A stretch of 64,000 bases of DNA, from the NCBI RefSeq assembly GCF_949628215.1, contig NC_134310.1, forward strand, positions 9,809,401 through 9,873,400. The letters are read 5' to 3'. The notes under the pieces are model-generated. The model saw only the letters and a list, made by a program, of their open reading frames with translations. It searched no databases and was not told the DNA's origin. Below, piece after piece: positions 46,378-57,983 of the stretch (its first letter is position 1; each line of letters starts with the position of its first letter). The stretch is from Phalacrocorax aristotelis. Taxonomy: Eukaryota; Chordata; Aves; Suliformes; Phalacrocoracidae. The translations under genes and the position numbers were made by a program.

Positions 46378-46466
46378 GATTTTCTGTCGCCTGTCTAGTT
46401 GAGGACAGGGAGTGATAGAGCTGCTTGGTGGGCACCTGGCAGCCAGCCAGTGTTCAGCCCACCACA
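46378..46466 (+). mobile_element. Family B LTR end fragment
   Basis: 89 bp ending 'GTTCAGCCCACCACA', related to 43820-43909. The ERVL integrase is truncated exactly at its left edge. Confidence 0.75.
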
Positions 46467-46867
46467 GAGTTTTTACCAGCTAAACCACTGAAAAGGGCTG
46501 GTTTGTGTTGTTTTTCTGGTTCAGTTGCAGTACTAGTCGTGGGGGTTTGAGTGGCTGCAGTGCCTGTCACTTTGTCTTTCAATCCAGAGACCTTCTCTTC
46601 CCCTTGGGAGCACTGAATGCTGTTGAACAGGGCTTGGTATGCATGGGCCAGGCCCCAGCACGTTGCAGTGATCTGTGTCTCTCTGGAGTTTCCAGGGTAA
46701 CAACATACTTTCTCCATATCTTCTACTATTCTACTATTGAAGTTGGGGTGGCAGGGATGAGGGGGACAGAGGCAGCCGCAGGGCGGCTCTAGATCCCAGG
46801 GGGGTGACAGAGGCGTCTCCACGCTGGCTGCGCCCCCAGCCTGCGGAGGATGTGGGGTGCAGCGCAC
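46467..46867 (-). pseudogene. Possible gag-like ORF remnant
   Basis: The - strand has an uninterrupted frame to the left end, with 'NFNSRIVEDMEKVCCYPGNS', 'TCWGLAHAYQALFNSIQC' and a Thr/Pro/Ala-rich tail ending 'PALFSGLAG'. The same tail can be read at 43910-43953. The composition, a helical block followed by a low-complexity Thr/Pro/Ala region, fits a retroviral gag matrix-side segment, and I have a weak sense of similar bird retroelement ORFs. I cannot place it firmly in a family. The right third overlaps the rising GC of the CpG island and may be non-coding. Confidence 0.35.
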
Positions 46868-46937
46868 TTCACAGCTGGTTCAGTGGGCTAGCGACGGGGG
46901 AGGGGTGCCAGGGAGGGCGGCAGGCATGGTGGCCTGT

Positions 46938-46959
46938 GCTAAACAATGGCTAAACAATG
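46938..46959 (+). repeat. Tandem 11-mer with SOX-like motif
   Basis: GCTAAACAATG occurs twice back to back, followed by a G, giving two AACAATGG sites that fit the SOX protein consensus. Confidence 0.5.
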
Positions 46960-47386
46960 GGGAGGCTGGGAGCTGCCTGATGGTGCTAGCTGCCGAGTCC
47001 AGTCCGCACTTTCCCTCTCTCCGTGCTCTCTCTCGCCGGTAGCAACGGAGGGCGGGTAGCGCGCGCTCAGAATAGCTAGTTGTTTAAAATCCTTCTAGAA
47101 CCGTTTCTAATTCCCCCTTGCACCGGGGAAGAGAGAGTAAGCGGGGGAGGGGAGAGGAGGAAGGAAGGAGGAGGAGGAGGAGCCGAGAGGGTGGGAAGAG
47201 CGAGACGGAGTAGGAGGAAACACTCTGTCCTGTTCTCTGTCTGTCAATCACCGCGCGGGGGGGTGTGCTCTCCTGCGTGGCGGGCCAATGGGGTGTCTGT
47301 GTGGCAGCGTCTCCATGGTGACGAGGCTGTTCCGTGGAGGCTGTGATGGGTTGACAGGTGCGTGACAGTCGGAGCTCTCTGCAGGC

Positions 47387-47445
47387 ATGTATGGCAAAGG
47401 CAAGAGCAACAGCAGCGTCCCGTCCGACAGCCAGGCTAGGGAGAA
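47387..47445 (+). CDS. SSBP2: SSBP2 coding exon 1 (single-stranded DNA-binding protein 2)
   Basis: The ATG at 47387 opens 'MYGKGKSNSS' and 'VPSDSQARE', the known N-terminus of SSBP2; SSBP3 and SSBP4 start differently (MFAKGKG, MYAKGGKG). The exon ends at 47445 with GAGAA followed by a consensus donor GTGAGT (47446-47451), leaving two bases of a split codon (59 nt), so the TGA seen in the genomic frame at 47447 is intronic. SSBP2 works with LDB1 in the nucleus as a transcription cofactor; its LisH domain would begin in exon 2. Exon 2 is not found in the remaining 16.5 kb, consistent with a long intron 1. Compared with the mammalian sequence as I remember it, an Ala codon between Ser-Ser and Val-Pro is absent. 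The reading frame is otherwise clean, which argues for function. Whether this is the Z or the W copy cannot be decided here. Confidence 0.88.
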
Positions 47446-47451
47446 GTGAGT
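47446..47451 (+). other. SSBP2: SSBP2 intron 1 splice donor
   Basis: GTGAGT directly after exon bases GAGAA; a full match to the U1 donor consensus on the intron side. Confidence 0.8.
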
Positions 47452-48080
47452 ACAGCCTGCATGACCGGGCGCCTACACACACACATGCCTTGCACAACGT
47501 AACTTTCCTTCTCGCGGGTGATATGGGTAGGTGCGCGCTCCGGGAAAGGAGTGGGGAGCCCGTGGAGAGCCGAAGGGACTGGGCGGGAACGGGCCGGGGC
47601 GGTGGGAGGCAGGGAGGAGTTGTTCTGCGGGGGCCCTGGCTCTCGCACCGCGGTGGACAGGGAGGCCCGACACGGGGGCTGGGGGCGATGTGGAGGGAGG
47701 TGATCGAGGTTGCCCTCTGCACCGCAGGCGAGAAGGGTCCGGGAAGGGGTCCCTCAGCGCCTCGCGGCGGGAGAGGTGGCGGGACAGGAGGGGCTGGCAG
47801 AGTCTGGGTGAGTGGGAAGGAGGGAAGCATGGGTCGTGCTGGTGGAGACCATCTCCCCCCTTTTTCCCGCTCCTCTGCGCGGCGGGATGCGGTCAGGGAG
47901 GGCGACTGTTGAGCCGTTGGCGCGCTAGGGACTTTTCATCGGGACCGTGTATCTTCCTGCCCTCTCCCTGTTTGTCTTCCTTTTCTCTGCCTGGCTGGCC
48001 CTGCCGGCCGTGGCCGTGGCCGGGCCCGGGGTGCGGGCAGCGGCCTGGCCGGGGAGGGGGCACGGAGTGAAGTAAGTGCA

Positions 48081-49261
48081 TTGTTCTCCGGGAGTTAAAA
48101 TGGGGTTACTGCAAGGAGGGCGGGGGACTACTTGCGAGGGATATTGTGTTTCAAGATACAGGGGAAAGCAGTGGTGTGTTCATTGTTTTGTTTATTTTTC
48201 ATCTGTTAACCCCCCCCAGCAAATCTTTTAGAAGGCAGATGGTCAGGGTGTGTGTGTAAAAGGGACACCAAACGCTAGAACTTTGTTAAAATTGGCTAAT
48301 GCTGAAATAGTCTGCCTAGAGCTACTTTTTAGGTGTTGGCACTGTGATACGAAAAATATAAATAAAATCTGTTAAAACCGTGTAAGGATTTCTTTATTTA
48401 AACATACACAGGAGGAAAAAAATTAAAAGACTTCAGACTGGGAGAAACTTGACAGTGCACATGAGAAATGCTGAAAACTGACCATGTAGCACATGCAGTC
48501 AAATGTCCATGGTAAATATAGTGGCAGTGGTGGGACAATAAACAGTGTTGTTTGGTTGAGTGGGGTTTTAAAATTATTTCCTTCAGATATAATGTTATAC
48601 ATTACTTGCAGATATAGTAGGTGCAAGGTAATTGGAAGGAAAAATTACTTTCGAGTAGTGTCTCTTTAAGTTCACTGTAGCTGCAGCTTTGCTTTGCACT
48701 ACTGAGATTGGTTTAGCACAGGCAGGAGGTGATGGTTGTGGAGGAAAAGTTGAATACAGCAAAGTGGGAGGAGGAAGTGTATAAGTAGCTTTGGTGGCTT
48801 AACTGACTCAAGGCTACTGAGTCAGTCTGCTGCAGCCTGTAGAAGGTTGAGAGGGTCAGGTGACCTCTAACTGAAAATATGTTTGCATCTGTCTTCTGCA
48901 AAAATAGTATTGCTTCAGAATTGCATTTAACATGACAATGAATAGTCCAAACATAAGTGATGAGTTTTCGTTCAGGCAGTTTGTCTTGACTCTTCAATTA
49001 GAAGTGTTCTGGGTTTGTATTTTTGGGTGGTTTTTTGTTTTTTTTTTTTTGGTGGTGGTGGGTTTTTGTTTTGGAGAGGTGGGTTTTGCTACAGTATTTA
49101 AGGGACTAGATAAGAGAACATGAGATGCATCTGACTGGACAAACAGTAGCCCTATAGGTTTATTTTAATTCCACTATTCAAAGTCTACGTGATACAAACT
49201 CTACACAAAGCTCTCTTGATTCTAGCACTGAAATATTAAAATATTTTTAGTCTTTTTTCTT
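48081..49261. other. Presumed SSBP2 intron 1, no gene seen
   Basis: The GC content falls back after 48080. No coding exon recognised. Poly-T and GGT-rich run at 49020-49080. Confidence 0.5.
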
Positions 49262-49545
49262 TTTAGCTCACTACTACTTGAGTCCTGCTGATGTTTTTCT
49301 TAGGGTGCAAGAGCTCTCAATCCCGACATGCAAGAAGCCAGGCAGGGGAGGCAGGAGGCCAGTTTGGCTAAGTCAAGACCTCTTAAATAAACTAAAACAC
49401 AAAACCAAAATGCATAGGCAGTGGAGGAAGGGATACACGTCCTGGGGAGATTATAGTTGTATGGCCTGGGAGTGCAGGGGAGGGGATCAGAAAAGCCAAG
49501 GCACAGCTGCAGATGAATTGGGCTAGGGATGTAAAAATCAAAGAA
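49262..49545 (+). mobile_element. CR1 ORF2 linker fragment
   Basis: 'SIPTCKKPGRGGRRPVWLSQ' and 'DLLNKLKHKTKMHRQWRKGY' match the CR1 region between endonuclease and RT (compare 13990-14210 and 19430-19560). It is an old isolated piece. Confidence 0.7.
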
Positions 49546-49547
49546 GC

Positions 49548-50392
49548 GAAGCATCATGTTGGTTAGAAAAGACCTTTATGACCATTGAGTCCAACTGTAA
49601 ATGTAACAGTACCAAGTTTACCACTAAAGCATGTCCCTAAGCACCACATCTACACATCTTTTAAATACCTCCAGGGATGGTGACTCAACCAATTCCCTGG
49701 GCAGCCTGTCCCAATGCTTGACAACTGTTTTGGTGAAGAATTTTTTCCTAATACCCAATCTAAACCTCCCCTGATGCAACTTGAGGCCATTTTTTCTCTT
49801 GTCCTATCACTTGTTACTTAGGAAAAGAGACCAACACCCACCTTGCTACAAAATCCTTTCAGGTAGTTGTAGAGAGCAATGAGGTTTCCCCTCAGCTTCC
49901 TCTTCTCCAGGCTAAACCCCAGTTCCCAGCTGTTCCTCATAAGACTTGTGTCTGTATCCTTTACCAGCTTCGTTGCCATTCTCTGGACACGCTCCAGCAA
50001 TTCAATGTCCTTCTTGTAGTGAGGGGCCCAAAACTGAACACAATATTCAAGGTGCAGCCTCACCAGTGCCGAGTACAGGGGCATGATCACTTCCCTAGTC
50101 CTGCTGGCCACACTATTTCTGATACAAGCCAAGATGCTGTTGGCCTTCTTGGCCACCTGGGCACATTGCTGGCTCATGTTCAGCCAGCTGTCAGCCAACA
50201 CCCCCAGGTCCTTTTCTGGCAGGCAGCTTTCCAGCCACTCCTCCCCAAGCCTGTAGTGTTGGGTGGGGTTGTTGTGACCAAAGGGCAGGACCCGGCACTT
50301 GGCCTTGTTAAACCTCATACAATTGGCCACGGCCCATCGATCCAGCCTGTCCAGGTCTCTCTGTAGAGCCTTTCTACCCTCGAGCAGATTCA
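49548..50392 (-). mobile_element. CR1 LINE, 3' fragment
   Basis: 3' UTR from 49548, then RT C-terminus on the - strand: '[20 protein letters not shown]', '[20 protein letters not shown]', '[20 protein letters not shown]' (49818-50330). It ends in the '[11 protein letters not shown]' region near 50392. Confidence 0.92.
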
Positions 50393-53048
50393 GAAACTTG
50401 AAAATGCTGTATATACAAGATGTGCCAGCAAGTACAGTATTTCAAATATTAAAGAACTACATCAGTCTAAGCCAGGCAATCAATAAAACAGTAACCTTAG
50501 GAATAAGACAGAACATCCTGCTGCTCAAAAGATACTTGAAAAAATAAGGAACAAAGTTTTTAATGTTATTTATGAATATAATTAATAATATAACAACAGT
50601 TCCCATTTTATGATTCTTTGATCCTTTTAGTTTATTTAATTCTAATTTGAGTGGGTTTTTTGAGCATAATATCAATTACATACATTTTAAATACTAAATA
50701 TATTCCTTTAAAAATAAAGAGGAAGATTCAATGAATATCTTCTTCTAACATCTGTCACAGTTTAGACCAGGATCCAAACTTCCCCCCAAAATCTGAAGTG
50801 TTCAGATTCCTGGGAATAAATACAGGCAATTTGGCAAGCATGATCATGAATACATTAACTAACAAGAGCCATTTTTCCCCCCAATTAATATATTATCAGG
50901 GGAAAAATATATAAAGAGGTTAACATATCTAAATACCTCAGGCTAAAATATCAAGAACTCCCTTAGCTAGAAGTTGTTAACAGAGCTCTAACAGAAATAA
51001 AGAACCAAACCAGCATAAATTCTTTCCCTTCCCTGCTGAAATTAAACTACATTAGGGAAGAAAGTATTCAAAACATAGTAAAAGAGGTGGCTCACCCATA
51101 TGAACGTATTTTGCACACTGGAACCAGGGCGGGGGGGCAACACACCAAATAATGCAGTCCTGATGGGAGGAGAAAAATACTTCCCCTCCCCGTACACCAC
51201 CAAAACACACAGTTGCTGCCCATCACATAAATCTGAAACATTTACTACAGCAGTTTTGTAATATATGCAGTATTCCTGCCCTGAGGTATGACCTGTGGAG
51301 TTTGAAGGTATTCGGAGAAGGGTAAATGAGCAAACTGAGTAAATGATTGCTCCTTTTCTGCTCTGGAGTTTTCTGCCAAGGCTAACTTTTCCCCTCAACT
51401 GGGATGCTCCTCTAGAAGGCTGCTAACAGATACTGCAGGGATTGAAAGGCTATAGATATTTTCTTCCACTGGTTCTAATCCAAAATGAATCTCGTAGCCA
51501 ACAAGATTCCCAAATCTGAACTGTACCGCTTTTTCTTATGTATTTTTCAAATTGAAAGTGACTTACTCAAATGAGCAAATCCAACTTTGTTTTGTTTTGC
51601 AGGTACAAACATGCACATCATTAAGTTTATTTCATTTCTATAAGCAGGCAAGGTACTGAAATGCAAGCACAATCTGCCTACATTTAACTGCCTTCTGTAC
51701 TCAGAAGAATAAAGGTGGCCAGCAAAATGGGGTCATGTCAGCTATAAAATAAACATAGCAACCATGATGTTTGAGGAAAATTAACCCAGAAAATAAGCTA
51801 GGATTCAATAATCTTGCATTACTTCATTTTGAAAGGAAAATTCTTAGAGTGCTGGGAAAACTGCATAAAAAGAAATGATCTTGCTAAAGCATACAACACT
51901 ATGCTTTACCATCTTTAATCACACATTTGAAACTTGTGCATCATATTGGATCATATTACATTAGAGAGACACTCAAACTGGTTTGGATTTGTTGGAATCA
52001 TCTCATATTTCCTTCCATGCAGGACCTAAGTGTAGTGCTTCTGTATACAAACATCTTGACTTACTTGAAACATTTGACGATTAAGAAAACAGAATGCCAA
52101 TACAATTCTGCTGAACTCTTGTAGATACTATAGTTGAACATTACTTATTCACACAAATTCTTCAGACAGTTGAAATTTACTTCATTTTATGAGCAGTGTT
52201 ACTTTAAAAAATAGACAAAAGATAATTCTGGCACTAGAAAACACTCATACTTCAAACACTTCAAGCAGTGACATTCCGGGAGTCTAAATAACAAATATAA
52301 AATATTAAGAGGCAGATCACCTATGAGTTGGAAAAAGACTGTTTACTGAATCTGAAACTTTGAATGTGAAGAAAAAAAAAATCTAGAGTATTATGTAATT
52401 ATGCCTCAATATCTTTATTGGAGGAATGTCACAGAGTAACTTATGGGTTAAATCAAGTCAATGAATGTTATGAACCTGCCCTACTAATTTATAGAGCCAA
52501 TTTCTGGCTCTTATATGTTGGATGAAAAAACAAGCAGAACAAATGCTGGGAAACTTCCCATGCTAAACAGCAGGCTGAGGGAAGAGGAAATGGTAAGCCG
52601 GGTCCAAGGAGCACCTCTGAGTAGTCAGATACATCATAAATTAGTGTGGAATACATGGCATTTTTATCTTATGGTTCTTATAGCCGTAATATTGTGGAGC
52701 AAACAGGGTTCAAAGACTACCTCAATACTTAAGGCACTTTATGTATTATTCCAAAAAGCAGAACATCTGGCCTGTCCTCTTGAAATGTTCTTATCATCTC
52801 TCTTGAAATGTTCCTAGCATCTCTCCCCAAGATATTTCAGGGTTTAGATACAGTTTGAAACAACCCTGCAAACAAATCAATGAAAAAAAAAATATTTTCA
52901 GTTTTTTGAAGGATGTGAGATTGTTTATGTTTGTTTTAACTAAAAGATCTGCTGCTAGCTTAAGAGTACAGGTATCACTTTAACATGGATAAGAAAAATA
53001 ACACTACATCAGGAGAACAAAAAAGTGCGGCTTCAGCATGTGCATACA
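50393..53048. other. AT-rich intronic sequence without recognised gene
   Basis: 2.7 kb, AT-rich, without transposons I can identify and without convincing coding frames. One of the longest repeat-poor parts of the window. Confidence 0.5.
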
Positions 53049-53612
53049 TGTACTGGCTTTGGCTGGGATAGAGTTAAATTTCTTCATAGTAGCCTGCATG
53101 GGGCTATAACACACCCATGTTTTAGCTATTTTAGCTATTGCTGAGCAGTGCTTACACAGAGTCAAGGCCTTTTCTGCTTCTCACACCACCCCACCAGTGA
53201 GCAGGCTGGGGTTGCACAAGAAGTTGGGAGGAGACACAGCTGGGACAGCAGACCCATCCTCAACTGACCAAAGGAATATTCCATACCATATGACATCATG
53301 CTCAGCAATAAATGCAGGGGGGGTTGGGGGGGGGCCACTGTTCGGGGACTGGCTAGACATCAGTCGGTTGGTGGTGAGCAATTTTTTTCATTTGCATCAC
53401 TTGTCTTTCTTGGTTTTTATTTCTCTCTCTGTTATTTTCCTTTTCATTACAATTATTATTATTTCATTTTATTTCAATTATTAAACTGTTTTTAGCTCAA
53501 CCCATGAGTTTTCTCACTTTTACCCTTCCAATTCTCTCCCCCCATCCCACTGAGGGGGAGTGAGTGAGTGGCTGTGTGGTGCTTAGTTGCTGGCTGGGGT
53601 TAAACCACGACA
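53049..53612 (+). mobile_element. Family A LTR, full length
   Basis: 564 bp, TGTACTGGCTTTGGCTGGG to GGTTAAACCACGACA. TATA-type 'CAGCAATAAATGCAGG' lies near 53305 and ATTAAA at 53480-53485. Flanks ATACA and TCCAG do not match. It lies in the same direction as SSBP2 in its presumed intron 1. Confidence 0.9.
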
Positions 53613-54655
53613 TCCAGTTACTCATTTCTACAGATATTAAGTCTCAAATTGTAAACATCTCTCTTTTATAAATAATTAGATGTATAGATAGTAAAATTGT
53701 GGCACTGAATTTGAGTAGCTGCAACAGAAGTCAGAAGCATCCTTTCATATCTGTCTGTGAAGCATATTACTATTACTAAAGGTGTATTTTCATATGTCCT
53801 ACAATGTTCATCTTCTGAAGCTTTCCTTTCTCTCTCCTAGCTTTGTATTTTCTCACGATGTAGTCTATCCTGTGTGCAAGCACTACTCTCTGTCTATCTG
53901 TTGATCAACTACTTTTCCTACCCCAACCCAGAAAATCAACTTCCATTTATATTATTTCACAATATGCATATAACACAAAGGAAAAACAAAGTTAATTCCA
54001 CAGGACTTTATGTTTCTAAAACATCCTCTCCATGTATAATACTCTATAAATATTTTATTAACACTGGAATCGTCACAGTTTGGTTTTTTTTTTATTTCTT
54101 TATAAAAAAGGATCAGAGCAGAATGGAGCATGCCCCCTATACCACAGTTGTAGGAGGCACCAACAGTTCTGTTGTCAAAGAACACTGCTATAACAAGCTA
54201 TTGAACAGCAGTTTACCAAGTTTAAGTAAGTACTTGCGGAGGATGTAATAAAAATCAGACAAGTTTTCACTATATTATTCAAAGGCCTTGACACCTCAAA
54301 TCAAAGGTTTACCTATTCTGAAATAATTGGAACCTTCCATGACTAGCCCCCTATTCTTTGACAGTTGGGGGAAAAGAAGAATAAAAAAAAATATTTAGCA
54401 TTGCAAAATCAAAGGGTTCTTTTGCTTTATCAGATCTTACTGTTATAATTACAAATATTTGATAAAGCACAACAACTTTTATAGTTCTAGCATTGGGTGG
54501 ACTCTTTACTTTCACTCTCATAAATCACTGAATATTTATGACACGATCATGCAGCCCATCAGCCACATGGTCCATTTTGTCCTGAGGCTGTCAAGAAACA
54601 ACATATTTATTAAGGAATTATAGTTCCACTTCTGCACTCAAATATCTTCTTCAAA
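53613..54655. other. AT-rich intronic sequence without recognised gene
   Basis: Nothing recognised. Confidence 0.45.
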
Positions 54656-55692
54656 AAGCACAGCCCTTCTGAATGAAACCCTTCACCAGCTTCGTTGCCC
54701 TTCTCTGGACGCGCTCTAGCAACTCGATGTCCTTCTTGTAGTGAGGGGCCCAAAACTGAACACAGTATTCAAGGTGCAGCCTCACCAGTGCCAATAACAA
54801 AGGGACAATCACTTCCCTAGTCCTGCTGGCCACACTATTTCTGATACAAGCCAGGATGCTGTTGGCCCTCTTGGCCACCTGGGCACACTGCTGGCTCATG
54901 TTCGGCTGGCTGTCAACCAGCACCCCCAGGTCCTTTTCTGGCAGGCAGCTTTCCAGCCACTCTTCCCCAAGCCTGCGAAGTTGCATGAGGTTGTTGTGAC
55001 CAAAGGGCAGGACCCGGCACTTGGCCTTGTTAAACCTCATACAATTGGCCTCAGCCCATCGATCCAGACTGTCCAGGTCTCTCTGTAGAGCCTTCCTACC
55101 CTCGAGCAGATCAATGCTCCTGCCCAACTTGGTGTCGTCTGCAAACTTACTGAGGGTGCACTCGATCCCCTCAACCAGATCATTGATAAAGATATTAAAC
55201 AAAACTGGTCTCAAAACTGAGCCCTGGGGAACACCACTCATGACCGGCCGCCAACTGGATTCACCACAACTCTCTGGGCCTGGGCATCCAGCCAGTTTTT
55301 TACCCGGCAAGGAGTACGCCTGTCCAAGCCATGGGCAGACAGTTTCTCCAGGAGAATGCTGTTAGAAACAGTATCAAAGGCGTTACTAAAGTCCAGGTAA
55401 ACAACACCCACAGCCTTTCCCTCATCCACTAGGCGAGTCACCTTGTCATAGAAGGAGATCAGGTTAGTCAAGCAGGACCTGCTTTTCATAAACCCATGCT
55501 GACTGGGCCTGATCACCTTGTTGTCCTGTATGTGCCATGTGATGGTACTCAAGATGATCTGCTCCATAACCACCTCTGGCACTGAGGTCAGGCTGAGAGG
55601 CCTGTAGTTCCCCAGATCCTCCTTCCGGCCCTTCTTGTAGATGGTGAATTGGTAAATATTCTTGTAGGTGGGTAAATTGGCAAGCCTCCAGT
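54656..55692 (-). mobile_element. CR1 LINE RT, inner part
   Basis: - strand RT: '[20 protein letters not shown]' and '[19 protein letters not shown]' (54651-55310) with both catalytic Asp present, and upstream '[20 protein letters not shown]', 'VVYLDFSNAFDTV' (55238-55600). The C-terminus stops at about 54660, without 3' UTR. The N-terminal side continues at 56119 beyond a nested CR1. Confidence 0.9.
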
Positions 55693-56118
55693 CATGATCA
55701 GGGGACTGGAGCATCTCCCTTATGAGGAAAGGCTGAGAGACTTGGGTTTGTTCAGCTTGGAGAAGAGAAGACTGAGGGGGGATCTTATCAATACCTATAA
55801 ATATCTGAAAGGTGGGTGTCAAGAGGATGGGACCGGACTCTTTTCAGTGGTGCCCAACGACAGGACAAGGGGCAATGGTCACAAGTTGGAACACAGGAAG
55901 TTCCACCTCAATATGAGGAAAAACTTCTTTACTGTGAGGGTGACAGAGCACTGGAACAGGCTGCCCAGAGAGGTTGTGGAGTCTCCTTCCCTGGAGACAT
56001 TCAAAACCCACCTTGGACGTGTTCCTGTGCACCCTGCTCTAGGTGTACCTGCTCAAGCAGTGGGGTTGGACAAGATGATCTCCAGAGGTCCCTTCCAACC
56101 CCTACCATTCTGTGATCT
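55693..56118 (+). mobile_element. CR1 3' end nested in another CR1
   Basis: A + strand CR1 tail: '[20 protein letters not shown]', '[18 protein letters not shown]', '[10 protein letters not shown]', ending CCATTCTGTGATC. TGATC occurs at both edges (about 55694-55698 and 56114-56118) and can be the target duplication. The subfamily differs from the host CR1. Confidence 0.85.
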
Positions 56119-56345
56119 GGGACCTCTCCTGTTAACCAGGACTGCTGATAAATGATGGAAAGTGGCTTGGTGAGCACTTCCGCCAGCTCCCTCGGTACCA
56201 TTGGGTGGATCCCATCTGGCCCCATAGACTTGTGTGTGTCTAAGTGGTGTAGCAGGTCGCTAACCATTTCCCCTTGGATTATGGGGGCTTCGTTCTGCTC
56301 CTTGTCCCTGTCTTCCAGCTCAGGGGGCTGGGTACCCTGAGAACA
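56119..56345 (-). mobile_element. CR1 RT N-terminal part (continuation)
   Basis: - strand 'LLHHLDTHKSMGPDGIHPMV' and '[20 protein letters not shown]', joining the RT at 55692 across the nested element. Truncated at about 56345. Confidence 0.88.
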
Positions 56346-57983
56346 ACTGGTCTAAGTTGTATTGAACAATAGCTCTTGTTCTACTCATGATGTGCCAGAG
56401 CCAAATAAGGCTCATCCGAATTAAATTGTTAAAGGAAAAAGACTAAAATTTTTCTTAACATCCTCTTTTGTTATCTCTTGACAGCAAAAGTATCTTTTAA
56501 ATTTTTCTTCTTATTCCTTAAAATTGGATTAATTCAGATTAGGAGTTTGGACCTCCTAACGTTTCACTGAGTGGCAAAACTCTATGAACTTTTAATCTCG
56601 GAGAAAGAAGGATCGGACCATGCAAATTTTATATCCAGTTATATACCTTTTTAAACAGCACTTCTATTGGCACTCTCAAATAGTAATATCCATAGATATA
56701 AACAGTGTTTAAACTTAGGAAAAAAAATATAAATAGTGAAAAAGACATATGTTATAAGCAAAATTAATTTCTGAAGGGATTAGCTTTTTTGTGTTCAGAT
56801 ATCTTGATCTTTCAGCAGTCCTCTAAACTAGGTTTTTCCCAAGATGCTTTTTTCTTGCTCAGCAAACATACAAATTTTGTTTAAAAATTACCAGGTGATT
56901 AGAGACTTCTATGTAGTTTAATATAAAAGGATGCATGATCAAAGTAACGATGTAGAGACAAGCATTAAAATCAATTATTGATTTCTTTGCAGCTTGGGGT
57001 AGGAGAGGACCAAGAGGAAGTGAGAATATTTGATTGCCGTGAACATGGTATTCTTGCTCCATTTTTTTGCATGACCTTACTTGTAAATGTCTTTTAAGTT
57101 TGATCCCTGCCAGTTGGCTGCGTGAAGGAAGATGGGCATTTTTCTCTTTTTCTTTTCTACATAGCTTGCGCTGCTTTGAAGAAACAGAAAGTGTCCCCTT
57201 TGTTTCTCCTCAAGTCTGTTTCGGTTGATTGGCTGTTTGGATGTATGGGTCTTCTATGTGAATGGTTTGAATGTCTGCCTTGAGATATATCTATATCTAT
57301 ATCTCTTCCCAGGCAGGAAAACAGTGAAATTTACATAATTTCTGTCTTTTTAAAATTTTTTTTTTTTTTGGTGGCACCAGTAGAGTTCTTCATAAATACA
57401 GAAAAATTTAGCAATGCTTTCCTCATTTGATTCTGCTGCTGTTAAGCAAACCTCCGAGATTTCCTAAGGTTTAGGAGGGTTTGTGGATTTCTGGAGAATT
57501 GTGTGGATTTTTATTATTATTTGAAAAGACAGCATTGCATGTATTTACATTGCTATGGTTATCTTTGCCACTGAGATATCTTTGCTTTGTCTGTAAGCTA
57601 CATAAAAATAAGATACAGATTGCCATCAATGATAGATATTCTGTTTGTCACTGGGAAATGGTGAGCTAGTTTTTCAAGCTTCAGGTGGTGAAAGATATTG
57701 ATAGCCCACCCCCCGCCCCCGGACTGCTTTACAAAATTTAGATTTGACATTTGCACACTGGTTTCATCCCTTAGGGCTAACTTATAAAATATATCACTGT
57801 TGTATGAAACAACATAGAAGTTGCAGGAAAACTGTTTGGGGAGTCTATGAACATACAATTTTTGCAATTTTACAAGAATAGATTTTTTTTAATAGGAAGG
57901 AGCACAGAAGGGAAGGTTCTGGAAATGGTAACTATTTCTCAGTATTTATTGTTGATCGTGGTGCTTCAGGTGCTCTTCTATAT
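56346..57983. other. AT-rich intronic sequence without recognised gene
   Basis: Contains a short TATATC microsatellite (57285-57305) and a T-run at 57350-57370. No gene recognised. Confidence 0.45.

Larger units (their letters stand above)
46780..48080 (+). promoter_or_regulatory. CpG island with SSBP2 promoter
   Basis: A sharp rise in GC and CpG density against AT-rich surroundings. It contains a CCAAT box (47285-47289), a GGA-rich run (about 47150-47190), two tandem copies of GCTAAACAATG (46938-46959) and no TATA box at the expected place. This is the usual form of a broadly used vertebrate promoter. The transcription start cannot be fixed from sequence; it should lie upstream of the ATG at 47387. 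Confidence 0.8.

Noticed and set aside
47446..47449. TGA after Lys in the SSBP2 frame as a premature stop
   Set aside because: It overlaps a consensus GTGAGT donor; the frame ends by splicing, not by a stop.
47084..47830. 248-codon frame on the - strand across the CpG island
   Set aside because: Low-complexity Pro/Ser/Arg-rich translation, fully explained by high GC suppressing stops. It overlaps SSBP2 exon 1 antisense and has no recognisable domain.
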